Shown here: piece after piece, positions 8,570 through 15,661 of the stretch
Position numbering within the stretch: the first letter of the stretch is position 1
Layout of the letters: every line of letters begins with the position of its first letter
Assembly (NCBI GenBank): GCA_027010905.1
Contig: JALVBA010000101.1
Location: 1 to 32,234 of the forward strand
Direction of reading: 5' to 3'
Length of the DNA stretch: 32,234 nt
From: Marinilabiliaceae bacterium
GTDB taxonomy: Bacteria; Bacteroidota; Bacteroidia; Bacteroidales; Marinilabiliaceae
Position numbers and translations under genes: made by a program
The notes under the pieces: generated by a model
Told to the model about the DNA's origin: nothing
Seen by the model: the letters and a program-made list of their open reading frames with translations, nothing else
Databases searched by the model: none

Positions 8570-10087
8570 ATGTCAGATAATAAAGTTCGTGTGCGATTTG
8601 CACCCAGCCCAACAGGGCCGTTACATATAGGTGGTGTCAGAACCGCCCTTTTCAACTACCTTTTTGCAAAAAAGAATAACGGCCAGTTCATCCTACGTAT
8701 TGAAGACACTGATCAGACCAGATATGTTCCGGGAGCAGAAGAGTATATTATTGAAGCTCTCGAGTGGTGCGGGCTGGAATTTGACGAAAAGCCGGGTACA
8801 AGCTGTGGCTTTGGCCCCTATCGCCAATCGGAGAGAAAGGATATTTACAAAACATTTGCTAACAAGCTAATAGAATCAGGACATGCCTACTATGCCTTTG
8901 ACACTGCCGAGGAACTGGATGCTAAAAGAGGTAAGTTTGAGAAGCAAAAGAGAGTATTCACATACAATGCTCAATCCAGAGTGGTAATGAGAAACTCACT
9001 ATCGCTACCCGAGGATAAAGTGAAGGAGCTGTTAAAAGGTGACTTTGTAATTCGCTTTAAAATGCCCGACAGTGAGGATATAGAGGAGGTAGATATGATA
9101 AGGGATAGAGTGGTTTTTAATACTCGCGACCTCGATGACAAGGTGTTGTTTAAATCAGACGGCATGCCTACATATCATCTGGCAAATATTGTTGATGATC
9201 ATTTTATGAAGATTTCATATGTTATTCGTGGTGAGGAGTGGCTCCCCTCTCTCCCACTACACATACTGCTTTACCGGGCTTTAGGATGGGACTCTCCCCG
9301 CTTTGCCCACCTACCGTTAATACTTAAACCAACAGGCAAAGGTAAACTTAGTAAACGCGATGGCGACAAAGCAGGATTCCCTGTCTTCCCTCTTAAATGG
9401 AAAGATCCAAAGACAGGTAAAACAGCCTCAGGCTATCGTGAAGAGGGGTACTTTCCAGAAGCATTTATTAATATGTTGTCGATGCTGGGGTGGAATCCGG
9501 GAACAGAGCAGGAAATTTTCACTCTTGAGGAGTTGACTCAACTATTCTCACTCGACAGAGTTAACAAGTCGGGAGCAAGATTTGATCCGGAAAAGGCTAA
9601 GTGGTTCAATCAGCAGCATCTGTTACAAAAAACGAACAAGGAGCTGGCTTCACTCTTTAAGGAGGAACTTACAGAGAGGGGGATCGAGGCAACTGATGAA
9701 TACACCGAAAAAGTTGTGGCGTTAGTAAAAGATAGGGTTGCTTTTGTAAAGGAGATTTGGGATCAGGCGAGCATGTTTTTCATTGCTCCCGATAGCTACG
9801 ACCCAAAGGTGGTCAAGAAACGCTGGAAAGGGGATGTGCCGGCTTTCATGGGTGAACTGACTAGCCACCTGCAAAATGTAGATGGTTGGAAAGGAGATAT
9901 GATTAAAGAGACAATCACTCAACTTATCGAAACCAAAGGTCTTGGATTCGGGCTGGTGATGAATGCGCTCAGGCTGGCTCTTGTGGGCGGTGGTTTTGGC
10001 TCTGACCTGATGACTATTGCTGAGATGATTGGGAAGAGTGAAACAATCGAACGAATAAAAACTGCTGTTGAGAAGATTGCAGTTTAG
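8570..10087 (+). CDS. gltX: Glutamate-tRNA ligase
   Basis: 505 residues, normal length for bacterial GluRS. It charges tRNA-Glu with glutamate using ATP in the cytoplasm. The class I synthetase signatures are both present: HIGG at residues 19-22 within the SPTGPLHIGGVRTALFNYLF block, and the KMSKS equivalent KLSKR at 259-263. The C-terminal anticodon-binding region (about 340-505) is complete and ends cleanly. It reads towards the accessory island and the convergent dcw cluster. A 10-bp hairpin lies just after the stop. Whether the enzyme is discriminating or also charges tRNA-Gln cannot be told from this window; no gatCAB genes are here, although a GatB-like yqeY lies at 12112. Confidence 0.96.
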   Translation: MSDNKVRVRFAPSPTGPLHIGGVRTALFNYLFAKKNNGQFILRIEDTDQTRYVPGAEEYIIEALEWCGLEFDEKPGTSCGFGPYRQSERKDIYKTFANKLIESGHAYYAFDTAEELDAKRGKFEKQKRVFTYNAQSRVVMRNSLSLPEDKVKELLKGDFVIRFKMPDSEDIEEVDMIRDRVVFNTRDLDDKVLFKSDGMPTYHLANIVDDHFMKISYVIRGEEWLPSLPLHILLYRALGWDSPRFAHLPLILKPTGKGKLSKRDGDKAGFPVFPLKWKDPKTGKTASGYREEGYFPEAFINMLSMLGWNPGTEQEIFTLEELTQLFSLDRVNKSGARFDPEKAKWFNQQHLLQKTNKELASLFKEELTERGIEATDEYTEKVVALVKDRVAFVKEIWDQASMFFIAPDSYDPKVVKKRWKGDVPAFMGELTSHLQNVDGWKGDMIKETITQLIETKGLGFGLVMNALRLALVGGGFGSDLMTIAEMIGKSETIERIKTAVEKIAV

Positions 10088-10114
10088 CAGACATACAATA
10101 TAGTTTTAGTGACA

Positions 10115-10142
10115 GGGTGGCTTTTTTTAAAGAAAGCCACCC
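10115..10142. terminator. Hairpin downstream of gltX, possible terminator
   Basis: GGGTGGCTTT (10115-10124) and AAAGCCACCC (10133-10142) form a perfect 10-bp stem with an 8-nt loop. No T run follows on the plus strand, so it is not a classic terminator; its right arm is shared with the first copy of the 30-bp direct repeat. Confidence 0.5.
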
Positions 10143-10166
10143 CATCAGCAGTCGTTAGATTCTGAC
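10137..10166 (+). repeat. 30-bp direct repeat, copy 1
   Basis: Matches 10379-10408 at 27 of 30 positions (shared core TCAGCAGTCGTTAGA, then TCTGAC). Its last bases CTGAC are also the first bases of the ATPase-like remnant that follows, so the remnant is joined at a short shared sequence. Confidence 0.8.
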
Positions 10167-10226
10167 TCGGAATTTAATGTTGTTACACCTGATAATTTTA
10201 TTGAGTTCCTAGGGATGGAAGGTTGA
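10164..10226 (+). pseudogene. 3' remnant of a second DUF4143-type ATPase gene
   Basis: Read in frame this gives 20 codons, DSEFNVVTPDNFIEFLGMEG, then TGA. The first 16 correspond to the last 16 residues of the intact ATPase at 10650-11783 (DSEFNIVTPDNFLEFL) with only two conservative changes. Similarity continues past the stop codon through the hairpin module, so this is the tail of a duplicated unit, not a chance match. The original stop (TAG in the intact gene) reads through here as GGG ATG. All upstream parts of the gene, including the Walker motifs, are gone. Confidence 0.8.
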
Positions 10227-10315
10227 ACACCTATCGGTGTTCTCTTCTCTATTTTGACATTTCAATTCCGTATGTTTCACATACGACTATTTTTGTTCAA
10301 CCCTTTTCAAGGGTT
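10221..10315 (+). repeat. Three-hairpin module, copy A
   Basis: Three small stem-loops in a row: GAACACC/GGTGTTC, a CGTATGT-TTC-ACATACG hairpin followed by ACTATTTTTGTTCA, and AACCCTT-TTC-AAGGGTT. It aligns along its whole length with 11792-11886 and, like that copy, follows directly after an ATPase 3' end. Confidence 0.75.
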
Positions 10316-10378
10316 GCTTCTGGTATTCAGTGGTAGCCATTACATTTCTACAACCCAACTCCAAAACAATACATCTCT

Positions 10379-10408
10379 CCACCCTGTCAGCAGTCGTTAG
10401 ACTCTGAC
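10379..10408 (+). repeat. 30-bp direct repeat, copy 2
   Basis: Second copy of 10137-10166, 242 bp downstream, 27/30 identical. The pair brackets the ATPase remnant and hairpin module A. Confidence 0.75.
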
Positions 10409-10457
10409 AGCGGTGCATGGACGAAAATAATGTTGCTATCAATACCGCTGACAGGGT
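10381..10457. repeat. Inverted repeat ACCCTGTCAGC / GCTGACAGGGT
   Basis: ACCCTGTCAGC at 10381-10391 and GCTGACAGGGT at 10447-10457 are perfect 11-bp inverted copies. A competing inner pair CTGACAGCGGT (10404-10414) and ACCGCTGACAG (10444-10454) differs at one position. The same words recur at 10111-10120 (GACAGGGTGG) and near 10467 (CTGTCAGGGTT), so this is a locally dense repeat family. Confidence 0.6.
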
Positions 10458-10551
10458 CTCTGACCACTGTCAGGGTTCAGTTATGTTTATCCTATCTACC
10501 TTTTTTTAACTACTCTATTGAAACCATCTTCTTTCGACTTGCCCATATTTA

Positions 10552-10615
10552 CTTAATTAGGCAACTTGACTTGCCTAATTATGCCTAATTAGGCAAGTCA
10601 GGTTGCCTAATTAGG
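10552..10615. promoter_or_regulatory. Nested 64-bp palindrome upstream of the ATPase gene
   Basis: Two 30-bp arms (10552-10581 and 10586-10615) are inverted copies with 28/30 matches and a 4-bp centre. Each arm is itself a perfect inverted repeat: TAATTAGGCAA and TTGCCTAATTA separated by 6 bp (CTTGAC in the left arm, GTCAGG in the right). The unit therefore occurs four times in alternating orientation. The right arm contains the -33 box of the putative ATPase promoter, which suits an operator or other protein-binding site; it could also be a DNA hairpin recognised by a nuclease or transposase. Confidence 0.7.
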
Positions 10616-10633
10616 AATTTTACCATACCTTTG
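10603..10633 (+). promoter_or_regulatory. Promoter of the ATPase gene
   Basis: TTG at 10603-10605, a 20-nt spacer and TACCTTTG at 10626-10633 fit the Bacteroidetes promoter consensus. The ATG follows 16 bp downstream. The -33 box is inside the palindrome, so binding there would block transcription. Confidence 0.65.
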
Positions 10634-10649
10634 TTAAAAATTTCAGGAC

Positions 10650-11783
10650 ATGAATACCCAATGGATTAAACGATTTTATGAAGAATCAGAAGAGATACTG
10701 CTCCAAAAAGGCAAAGTCTTTGTTCTATTTGGTCCTCGCAGAGTTGGCAAAACGATGTTGATTGAAAAGCTAATCTCACAATTTAATGGTAGTATCTATT
10801 CAGGCACAGGTGACAACTTCGATTTGCATGAGATTCTATCATCACAGAGTTTACAGAAGATAAAATCAGCACTGGGGAGATACGATCTGATATTTATTGA
10901 TGAGGCACAACTGATACCAAACATCGGTTATTCAATAAAACTACTAATCGACAATATGCCGGAAAAGATTATAATCCTTACCGGCTCTTCCTCCTTTGAT
11001 TTGTCAGGACAGGTGGGAGAACCTTTAACAGGCCGTCAAAAGCAGAAGAAACTTTTTCCGGTTTCTATAGTTGAATTAAAGAAACAGTATGGGGGTATGT
11101 TTATATTTGAACATCTCGAAGATTTTTTGATTTTTGGCACATACCCTGAAGTGTTAACACAAGACAGTATTATTGATAAGAAAGAGTATCTGCTATCTAT
11201 CCGAGACTCATACCTTTTGAAGGATATTTTCACACTAAAGGAGCTGAAGTATCAGAATAAGATATTTGACCTATTGCGCTTACTGGCCTTTCAAATAGGG
11301 CATGAAGTTTCGATGAATGAGTTAGCTAGCAGTCTAGGTATTGCAAAACAGAGTGTAGACAGGTATCTCTCTTTACTTGAGAAAGCATTTATAATAAAAC
11401 GACTTGGGGGATTTTCACGAAATCTGAGGAATGAGATAACCAAGTCGTCACGCTACTACTTTTTTGATAATGGTGTGCGAAACGCAATTATCAACAATTT
11501 TAACTCCAGAAACAACCGAAACGACATAGGTATGTTATGGGAGAATTTCATGGTAATGGAACGATTAAAAAAACAGGAGTATCAGCGATTATTTTCTAAC
11601 AACTATTTTTGGAGAACTTATGACCAGAAAGAGATTGACCTAATTGAAGAGAGAAACGGGAAACTTTACGCATTCGAATTCAAACACGGCAAAAAATCAA
11701 AAGAGCCCAAACAGTGGAGGAGTGCGTACCCTGACTCGGAGTTTAATATTGTTACACCGGACAATTTTCTTGAATTTCTATAG
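10650..11783 (+). CDS. AAA-type ATPase with C-terminal DUF4143 domain
   Basis: 377 residues, the usual length for this family. The N-terminal ATPase domain has a Walker A GPRRVGKT (residues 28-35), Walker B IFIDEAQ (81-87), a sensor-like TGSSSFDLSG (111-120) and the family-typical block GEPLTGRQKQKKLFPVSI just after. A winged-helix-like region follows (about 215-255, MNELASSLGIAKQSVDRYLS). The C-terminal part has EIDLI (328-332) and FEFK (342-345), spaced like the D...ExK core of PD-(D/E)XK folds; whether it cuts DNA is unknown. The biological role of the family is not established. The gene is alone between repeat arrays, has its own promoter with a large palindrome, and a remnant of a second copy lies just upstream, so it looks like an accessory gene inserted between gltX and the dcw cluster. 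Confidence 0.88.
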   Translation: MNTQWIKRFYEESEEILLQKGKVFVLFGPRRVGKTMLIEKLISQFNGSIYSGTGDNFDLHEILSSQSLQKIKSALGRYDLIFIDEAQLIPNIGYSIKLLIDNMPEKIIILTGSSSFDLSGQVGEPLTGRQKQKKLFPVSIVELKKQYGGMFIFEHLEDFLIFGTYPEVLTQDSIIDKKEYLLSIRDSYLLKDIFTLKELKYQNKIFDLLRLLAFQIGHEVSMNELASSLGIAKQSVDRYLSLLEKAFIIKRLGGFSRNLRNEITKSSRYYFFDNGVRNAIINNFNSRNNRNDIGMLWENFMVMERLKKQEYQRLFSNNYFWRTYDQKEIDLIEERNGKLYAFEFKHGKKSKEPKQWRSAYPDSEFNIVTPDNFLEFL

Positions 11784-11791
11784 GGATAGGA

Positions 11792-11886
11792 GGTTGAACA
11801 CCTTTCGGTGTTCTCTTCTCTCTTTTTAAATTTCAATTCCGTATGTTTCACATACGGCTATTTTTATTCAACCCTTTTCAAGGGTT
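11792..11886 (+). repeat. Three-hairpin module, copy B
   Basis: Stem-loops GAACACC-TTTC-GGTGTTC (11796-11813), CCGTATGT-TTC-ACATACGG (11839-11857) and AACCCTT-TTC-AAGGGTT (11870-11886). The middle one is followed by CTATTTTTATTCA. The module matches copy A at 10221-10315 and sits at the same distance from an ATPase stop region. Confidence 0.8.
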
Positions 11887-11960
11887 AAGATAGCATACAG
11901 GCAATTCTTTGGTGTATTTTCTGTATTTGTAAAGAGTCACTATTTTCTATCTTTAAAGAA

Positions 11961-12048
11961 ACCGCGAAGCGGTGAAACAAAAATAGCCATAGGTGAAACC
12001 TATGGCTAAACGAATCATAAACTCACTCAACCCGTGATAACGGGTTGA
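11961..12048 (-). repeat. Three-hairpin module, copy C, inverted
   Basis: Stem-loops ACCGC-GAA-GCGGT (11961-11973), an 11-bp stem TAGCCATAGGT-GAA-ACCTATGGCTA (11984-12008) and TCAACCCGT-GATA-ACGGGTTGA (12027-12048). On the minus strand the loops read TTC and the middle hairpin is followed by the same TATTTTTGTTTCA-type spacer as copies A and B, so this is the same module in reverse orientation. Confidence 0.75.
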
Positions 12049-12111
12049 ACATCATCCTGCGTGAAAGTAGCATTTCCACAGGTTACCCATAACGGCTATT
12101 TATCCTTTCAA

Positions 12112-12561
12112 CTATCCCAGCAAAGACCTTACAATATTTGAAATTACTTTACCATCGGCTCTGCCGGCAAGTTTTTTAGAGACTAGCCCCATCACTCTGC
12201 CCATATCCTTCATTGAGGCAGCTCCTACCTGAGCAATCACCTCTTTAACGGCTGCCTCTACCTCCTCACGAGTCAAAGGCTCCGGAAGGAAATGATTAAG
12301 CACTTTAATCTCTGACAACTCCTTCTCAGCAAGTTCAATTCGTCCCTGCTGCTCATAAATCACAGCCACATCATGACGCTGCTTTACCATCTTCTGCATT
12401 ACTTTAACAGCTGCTTCTTCGCTAACTTCACCTGAACTACCTTTTGCTGATCGTAGTTCAAGCAACTCTTTTTTAATAGCTCTAAGTGTCTCTAAAGAGA
12501 CTTTATCACGGGCTTTCATGGCCGTTTTTATCTCGTCTGTTATTCTATCTATAAAATCCAT
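12112..12561 (-). CDS. yqeY: GatB/YqeY domain protein
   Basis: 149 residues, the standard length for YqeY. The family shares its fold with the C-terminal tRNA-binding domain of the GatB amidotransferase subunit, but the function of free YqeY is not established. Family features are visible: an N-terminal helix (DEIKTAMKARDKVSLETLRA), the KQRHDVAVIYEQQGR segment near the middle, and a C-terminal GRADGKVISNIVRSLL. It is the last gene of the dcw run, 51 bp after ftsZ, an arrangement common in Bacteroidales, so it is probably transcribed with ftsZ. It converges on the ATPase gene, with the hairpin array between them. Confidence 0.9.
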   Translation of the reverse strand: MDFIDRITDEIKTAMKARDKVSLETLRAIKKELLELRSAKGSSGEVSEEAAVKVMQKMVKQRHDVAVIYEQQGRIELAEKELSEIKVLNHFLPEPLTREEVEAAVKEVIAQVGAASMKDMGRVMGLVSKKLAGRADGKVISNIVRSLLG

Positions 12562-12612
12562 AATTCTCTTTTTCTAAAAATATTAATACTGAACCTATGA
12601 AGTCCCGGTTCA

Positions 12613-14118
12613 CTAATCCACATTATCGTGCAGATAGGGGTTATTCTTTCTGATTACGATACCTTTTTCGGGATCATCAGAGAGGGAGAATCTACTTACC
12701 TGCTCATCAACACTCTTGTTCTGTTGCTTATCCTTGTTAATTGGAATCCCCCTACGTTTGTAAGCGGGAACATTCTCCATCTGTTCAATCATTCTCTCAT
12801 CTTCAATCTCCTCGGGGGATAGTGAGGATAGCGACGATGGGATGGCTGCTGCAGGGTTATAACTTCCTCTTTCGGCAGGTATATCATCCCTTGGGAGAGT
12901 ATCTCTTTCAGCTTTTTTAATAACCGGATTATAGAGCTCGTCAATCATCTCTTTTTTCTTCACTCTCTCCAACTCCATATTGAAAGTGTATGTACCTCCA
13001 ACCTCAGGCGCATCAGTCAGTGGATTAACCTTCACCTCTTCCTCCTCTACTGGTACAGGAGCATTTTCCTCAATAACCTCCCCATCGAGTGAGAAACGCT
13101 GAACTTCTGGTTGTGTCTCCGGTGCCGAATTCTTCTCATCAGTATACTCATACCCAAACCCTGTGGCAATAATTGTAACATTAACCATACTCCCCAGGTC
13201 AGAGTCAATGCCGGTACCCCAAATAATGGATGCATTATTACCTATAATCGCCTGTACAAAATCTGTTACCTCACCAACCTCATCCATGGTAATCTCCTCC
13301 TTACCGGAAGTGATATTCAGCAGAACATTTTGTACCCCTGAAATATCATAGTTGTTTAGCAACGGCGAATCCAATGCAGCCTGAATAGCATCAATAGCTC
13401 TTTTATCACCCTCGGCAGATGCTGATCCCATAATTGCAACTCCACTATCCTTCATCACCGTTTCCACATCGGCAAAGTCAACATTAATATAGCCATGAAC
13501 AGTAATTATCTCGGCAATACCTTTGGCAGCTGTGGCAAGCACATCATCAGCTTTTGAGAAAGCATTTGAAAGCTTCAGATCACCGTACATCTGTCTCAGT
13601 TTCTCATTATTGATTATAAGCAGTGCATCAACATGCTTCTTAATCTCACTAATACCCTCCAGAGCCTGAGTTATTCTTCTCTCCCCCTCAAAACGAAAAG
13701 GGATAGTGACGATACCAACTGTAAGTATACCCCTTTCGTGAGCTGCTTTAGCTATGATAGGTGCTGCACCGGTACCTGTACCACCGCCCATTCCAGCAGT
13801 AACAAACACCATCTTGGTATTATCCTCTAATACAGAAATAATACTATCAAGATTTTCAATTGCGGACTGCTTGCCCGTCTCGGGTTTATTCCCTGCTCCG
13901 CGTCCCTCGGTAAGTGTTTCACCCAACTGTATCTTAACCGGTACGGGGCTGTTATCCAAAGCCTGAAGATCAGTATTACACACCACAAAGTTAACATCCT
14001 TAATACCTTTGTTAAACATGTAATTAACAGCATTCCCTCCTCCTCCACCTACTCCGATAACCTTAATTATCGAAGATCTTTCGGTAGGAATCTCAAAATT
14101 CATCAAATCTTCTTCCAT
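12613..14118 (-). CDS. ftsZ: Cell division protein FtsZ (long-tailed Bacteroidetes form)
   Basis: 501 residues. FtsZ is the GTP-dependent tubulin homologue that forms the division ring. The tubulin signature GGGTGTG is at residues 111-117 and the first glycine-rich loop at about 23-28. The GTPase core ends near residue 330; the remaining 170 residues are a long acidic linker and tail. The short peptide that binds FtsA in other bacteria appears as VPAYKRR (450-456), not at the extreme C-terminus: 45 more residues follow, ending in the Bacteroidetes-typical LHDNVD. An in-frame Met at residue 6 is an alternative start. A 167-bp gap separates it from ftsA, the second largest gap in the cluster, so it may have its own promoter, though I could not find a clear one. 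Confidence 0.96.
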   Translation of the reverse strand: MEEDLMNFEIPTERSSIIKVIGVGGGGGNAVNYMFNKGIKDVNFVVCNTDLQALDNSPVPVKIQLGETLTEGRGAGNKPETGKQSAIENLDSIISVLEDNTKMVFVTAGMGGGTGTGAAPIIAKAAHERGILTVGIVTIPFRFEGERRITQALEGISEIKKHVDALLIINNEKLRQMYGDLKLSNAFSKADDVLATAAKGIAEIITVHGYINVDFADVETVMKDSGVAIMGSASAEGDKRAIDAIQAALDSPLLNNYDISGVQNVLLNITSGKEEITMDEVGEVTDFVQAIIGNNASIIWGTGIDSDLGSMVNVTIIATGFGYEYTDEKNSAPETQPEVQRFSLDGEVIEENAPVPVEEEEVKVNPLTDAPEVGGTYTFNMELERVKKKEMIDELYNPVIKKAERDTLPRDDIPAERGSYNPAAAIPSSLSSLSPEEIEDERMIEQMENVPAYKRRGIPINKDKQQNKSVDEQVSRFSLSDDPEKGIVIRKNNPYLHDNVD

Positions 14119-14285
14119 TGGTATTTATTTTACTGTCTTTTAACTGATAGCTTTTCAGATATTACTCATATTCATTGCCAGTAATCGAAAGCTCTTTATC
14201 ATTAACAAACCTCTTAACATTTGAACCATTTAACCATGCAGTCCTATAACCATAAAACTCTTTAGCACTCTAGCCATTTATTAAT

Positions 14286-15659
14286 TTACATCTCAGCATC
14301 CTTATCGTCGAACATTGAAACAATAGAGTTTTTCATTCCATCAAACATCCCGTCAAAGAGACTTCCTGTTGCCTCTTCACTCTTTGCCTTAGCTTTTTTA
14401 CCTCCTCTTCCCCAATGTCGTTTCACCTCTTTCGGTCTGCTTTCTCCACTGCTTTGCAATGTTGGTTCAAGACCTCCAAACAACTCCGGCTCGCATATTG
14501 AGCTTGTCTGCTTTTTCATGGCACTCATCAACAATCCTATACTTGTGGCATACATTGGTAGATTGGCACTTTCAGGGATAGAACCGACAAGAAATCTGTC
14601 TGGTACTCCGATACGAACATCAAGTGCAGTACGAAACTTTATCAAATCAGAGATATCTCTCAGCAGAGCACCTCCACCTGTAACCACAATACCGGCACCC
14701 AGCTTATCATAAAATCCGGATCTTTCAACTTGCATGAGAACCAGATCGATTATCTCCTCCATCCTTGCCTGAATAATATACGACAAGCTTCGGAAAGAAA
14801 TCTCTTTAGGCTCCCACCCGTCAAGACCGGGGATTGAAACAACCTTATCTTCTCGTTCACGCTCACCAATAGCAGCACCAAACTGAACCTTCAGTGTCTC
14901 AGCCTGTTTGTAAAGAATTGAGCATCCACTTTTTATATCAGATGTAATTACATTTCCACCAAAAGGGATAACAGCAGTGTGGCGAATTATCCCATCATAA
15001 AAAACCGCCACATCGGTAGTACCGCCACCTATATCAACCAAAACCACACCTGCCTCCTTCTCATCATCAGTAAGCACACTGTGCGACGAAGCGAGAGGTT
15101 CAAGTATTAGTCCCTGTAACTCCAAGTCAACTCTCTTAATACACTTCTCTATATTTTTCACTGAAGCTATCCGACCCAACACAATATGAAAGTTACCCTC
15201 CAAACGGCGGCCGGACATTCCAACCGGCTGTTTCACTCCGGTTTCGTTATCCACAACATAATCCTGAGGTATAACGTGCATTATCTTCTCCCCTGCCTCG
15301 ATAAGCATTTTGTAGTTATCGAGTGATAGTTGTTCCACATCATTTTGTGTAATCTCCGGATTGTCGGTAATAAACCGTGACACCGTATTTTGCAGGCTTC
15401 GGATATGCTGACCGGCAATTCCAACATAAACTTTCTCAAGCTTAACATTCAGATTCTTCTCAACTTTAGTCAATACATCCTGAATGGCTGATGTGGTCTC
15501 TTCGATATTAAGCACAACACCACGCTTCACTCCTGTTGATGGCACACCTTCCATCCCTAGCAACTCCATCTTTCCGTCTTCGGTTTTGCGCCCAACAACA
15601 GCAACAATCTTTGTAGTACCAATATCAATAGCAGCAATTAAGTTCGATTCAGCAATCAT
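14286..15659 (-). CDS. ftsA: Cell division protein FtsA
   Basis: 457 residues. FtsA is the actin-like ATPase that tethers FtsZ to the inner membrane. Actin/Hsp70-type nucleotide motifs are present: AAIDIGTTKIVAVVG near residue 9, VVLVDIGGGTTDVAV at about 200, and VVTGGGALL near 330. The SHS2/1C region lies between. The C-terminus (LFDGMFDGMKNSIVSMFDD) can form an amphipathic helix, the expected membrane anchor. A Lys/Arg-rich linker precedes it. It follows ftsQ with 2 bp between them, so the two are translated from one transcript. Confidence 0.95.
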   Translation of the reverse strand: MIAESNLIAAIDIGTTKIVAVVGRKTEDGKMELLGMEGVPSTGVKRGVVLNIEETTSAIQDVLTKVEKNLNVKLEKVYVGIAGQHIRSLQNTVSRFITDNPEITQNDVEQLSLDNYKMLIEAGEKIMHVIPQDYVVDNETGVKQPVGMSGRRLEGNFHIVLGRIASVKNIEKCIKRVDLELQGLILEPLASSHSVLTDDEKEAGVVLVDIGGGTTDVAVFYDGIIRHTAVIPFGGNVITSDIKSGCSILYKQAETLKVQFGAAIGEREREDKVVSIPGLDGWEPKEISFRSLSYIIQARMEEIIDLVLMQVERSGFYDKLGAGIVVTGGGALLRDISDLIKFRTALDVRIGVPDRFLVGSIPESANLPMYATSIGLLMSAMKKQTSSICEPELFGGLEPTLQSSGESRPKEVKRHWGRGGKKAKAKSEEATGSLFDGMFDGMKNSIVSMFDDKDAEM

Positions 15660-15661
15660 AA

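Larger units (their letters stand above)
10088..10649. other. Repeat-rich intergenic region between gltX and the ATPase gene
   Basis: 562 bp with no intact gene. In order: a hairpin after gltX, a 30-bp repeat, the end of a lost ATPase gene, a hairpin module, about 60 bp of unremarkable sequence, the second copy of the 30-bp repeat, inverted repeats of ACCCTGTCAGC, a long nested palindrome and the ATPase promoter. Each is entered separately. Confidence 0.8.
11784..12111. other. Hairpin array between the ATPase gene and yqeY
   Basis: 328 bp with no gene. It contains six short perfect stem-loops in two oppositely oriented groups of three (entered separately) and then about 60 bp of plain sequence. 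As yqeY arrives from the other side, the hairpins may also stop convergent transcription. Confidence 0.75.

Noticed and set aside
11796-12048. CRISPR array
   Set aside because: The units are hairpins of different sequence with no constant repeat and no regular spacers, and no cas genes are present.
12590-12612. TGAACC/GGTTCA stem between ftsZ and yqeY as a terminator
   Set aside because: Only 6 bp with an 11-nt loop and no T run on the coding strand; read-through into yqeY seems more likely.
14119-14285. Promoter between ftsA and ftsZ
   Set aside because: The gap is large enough, but no TTG-N20-TAnnTTTG pair was found on the minus strand.
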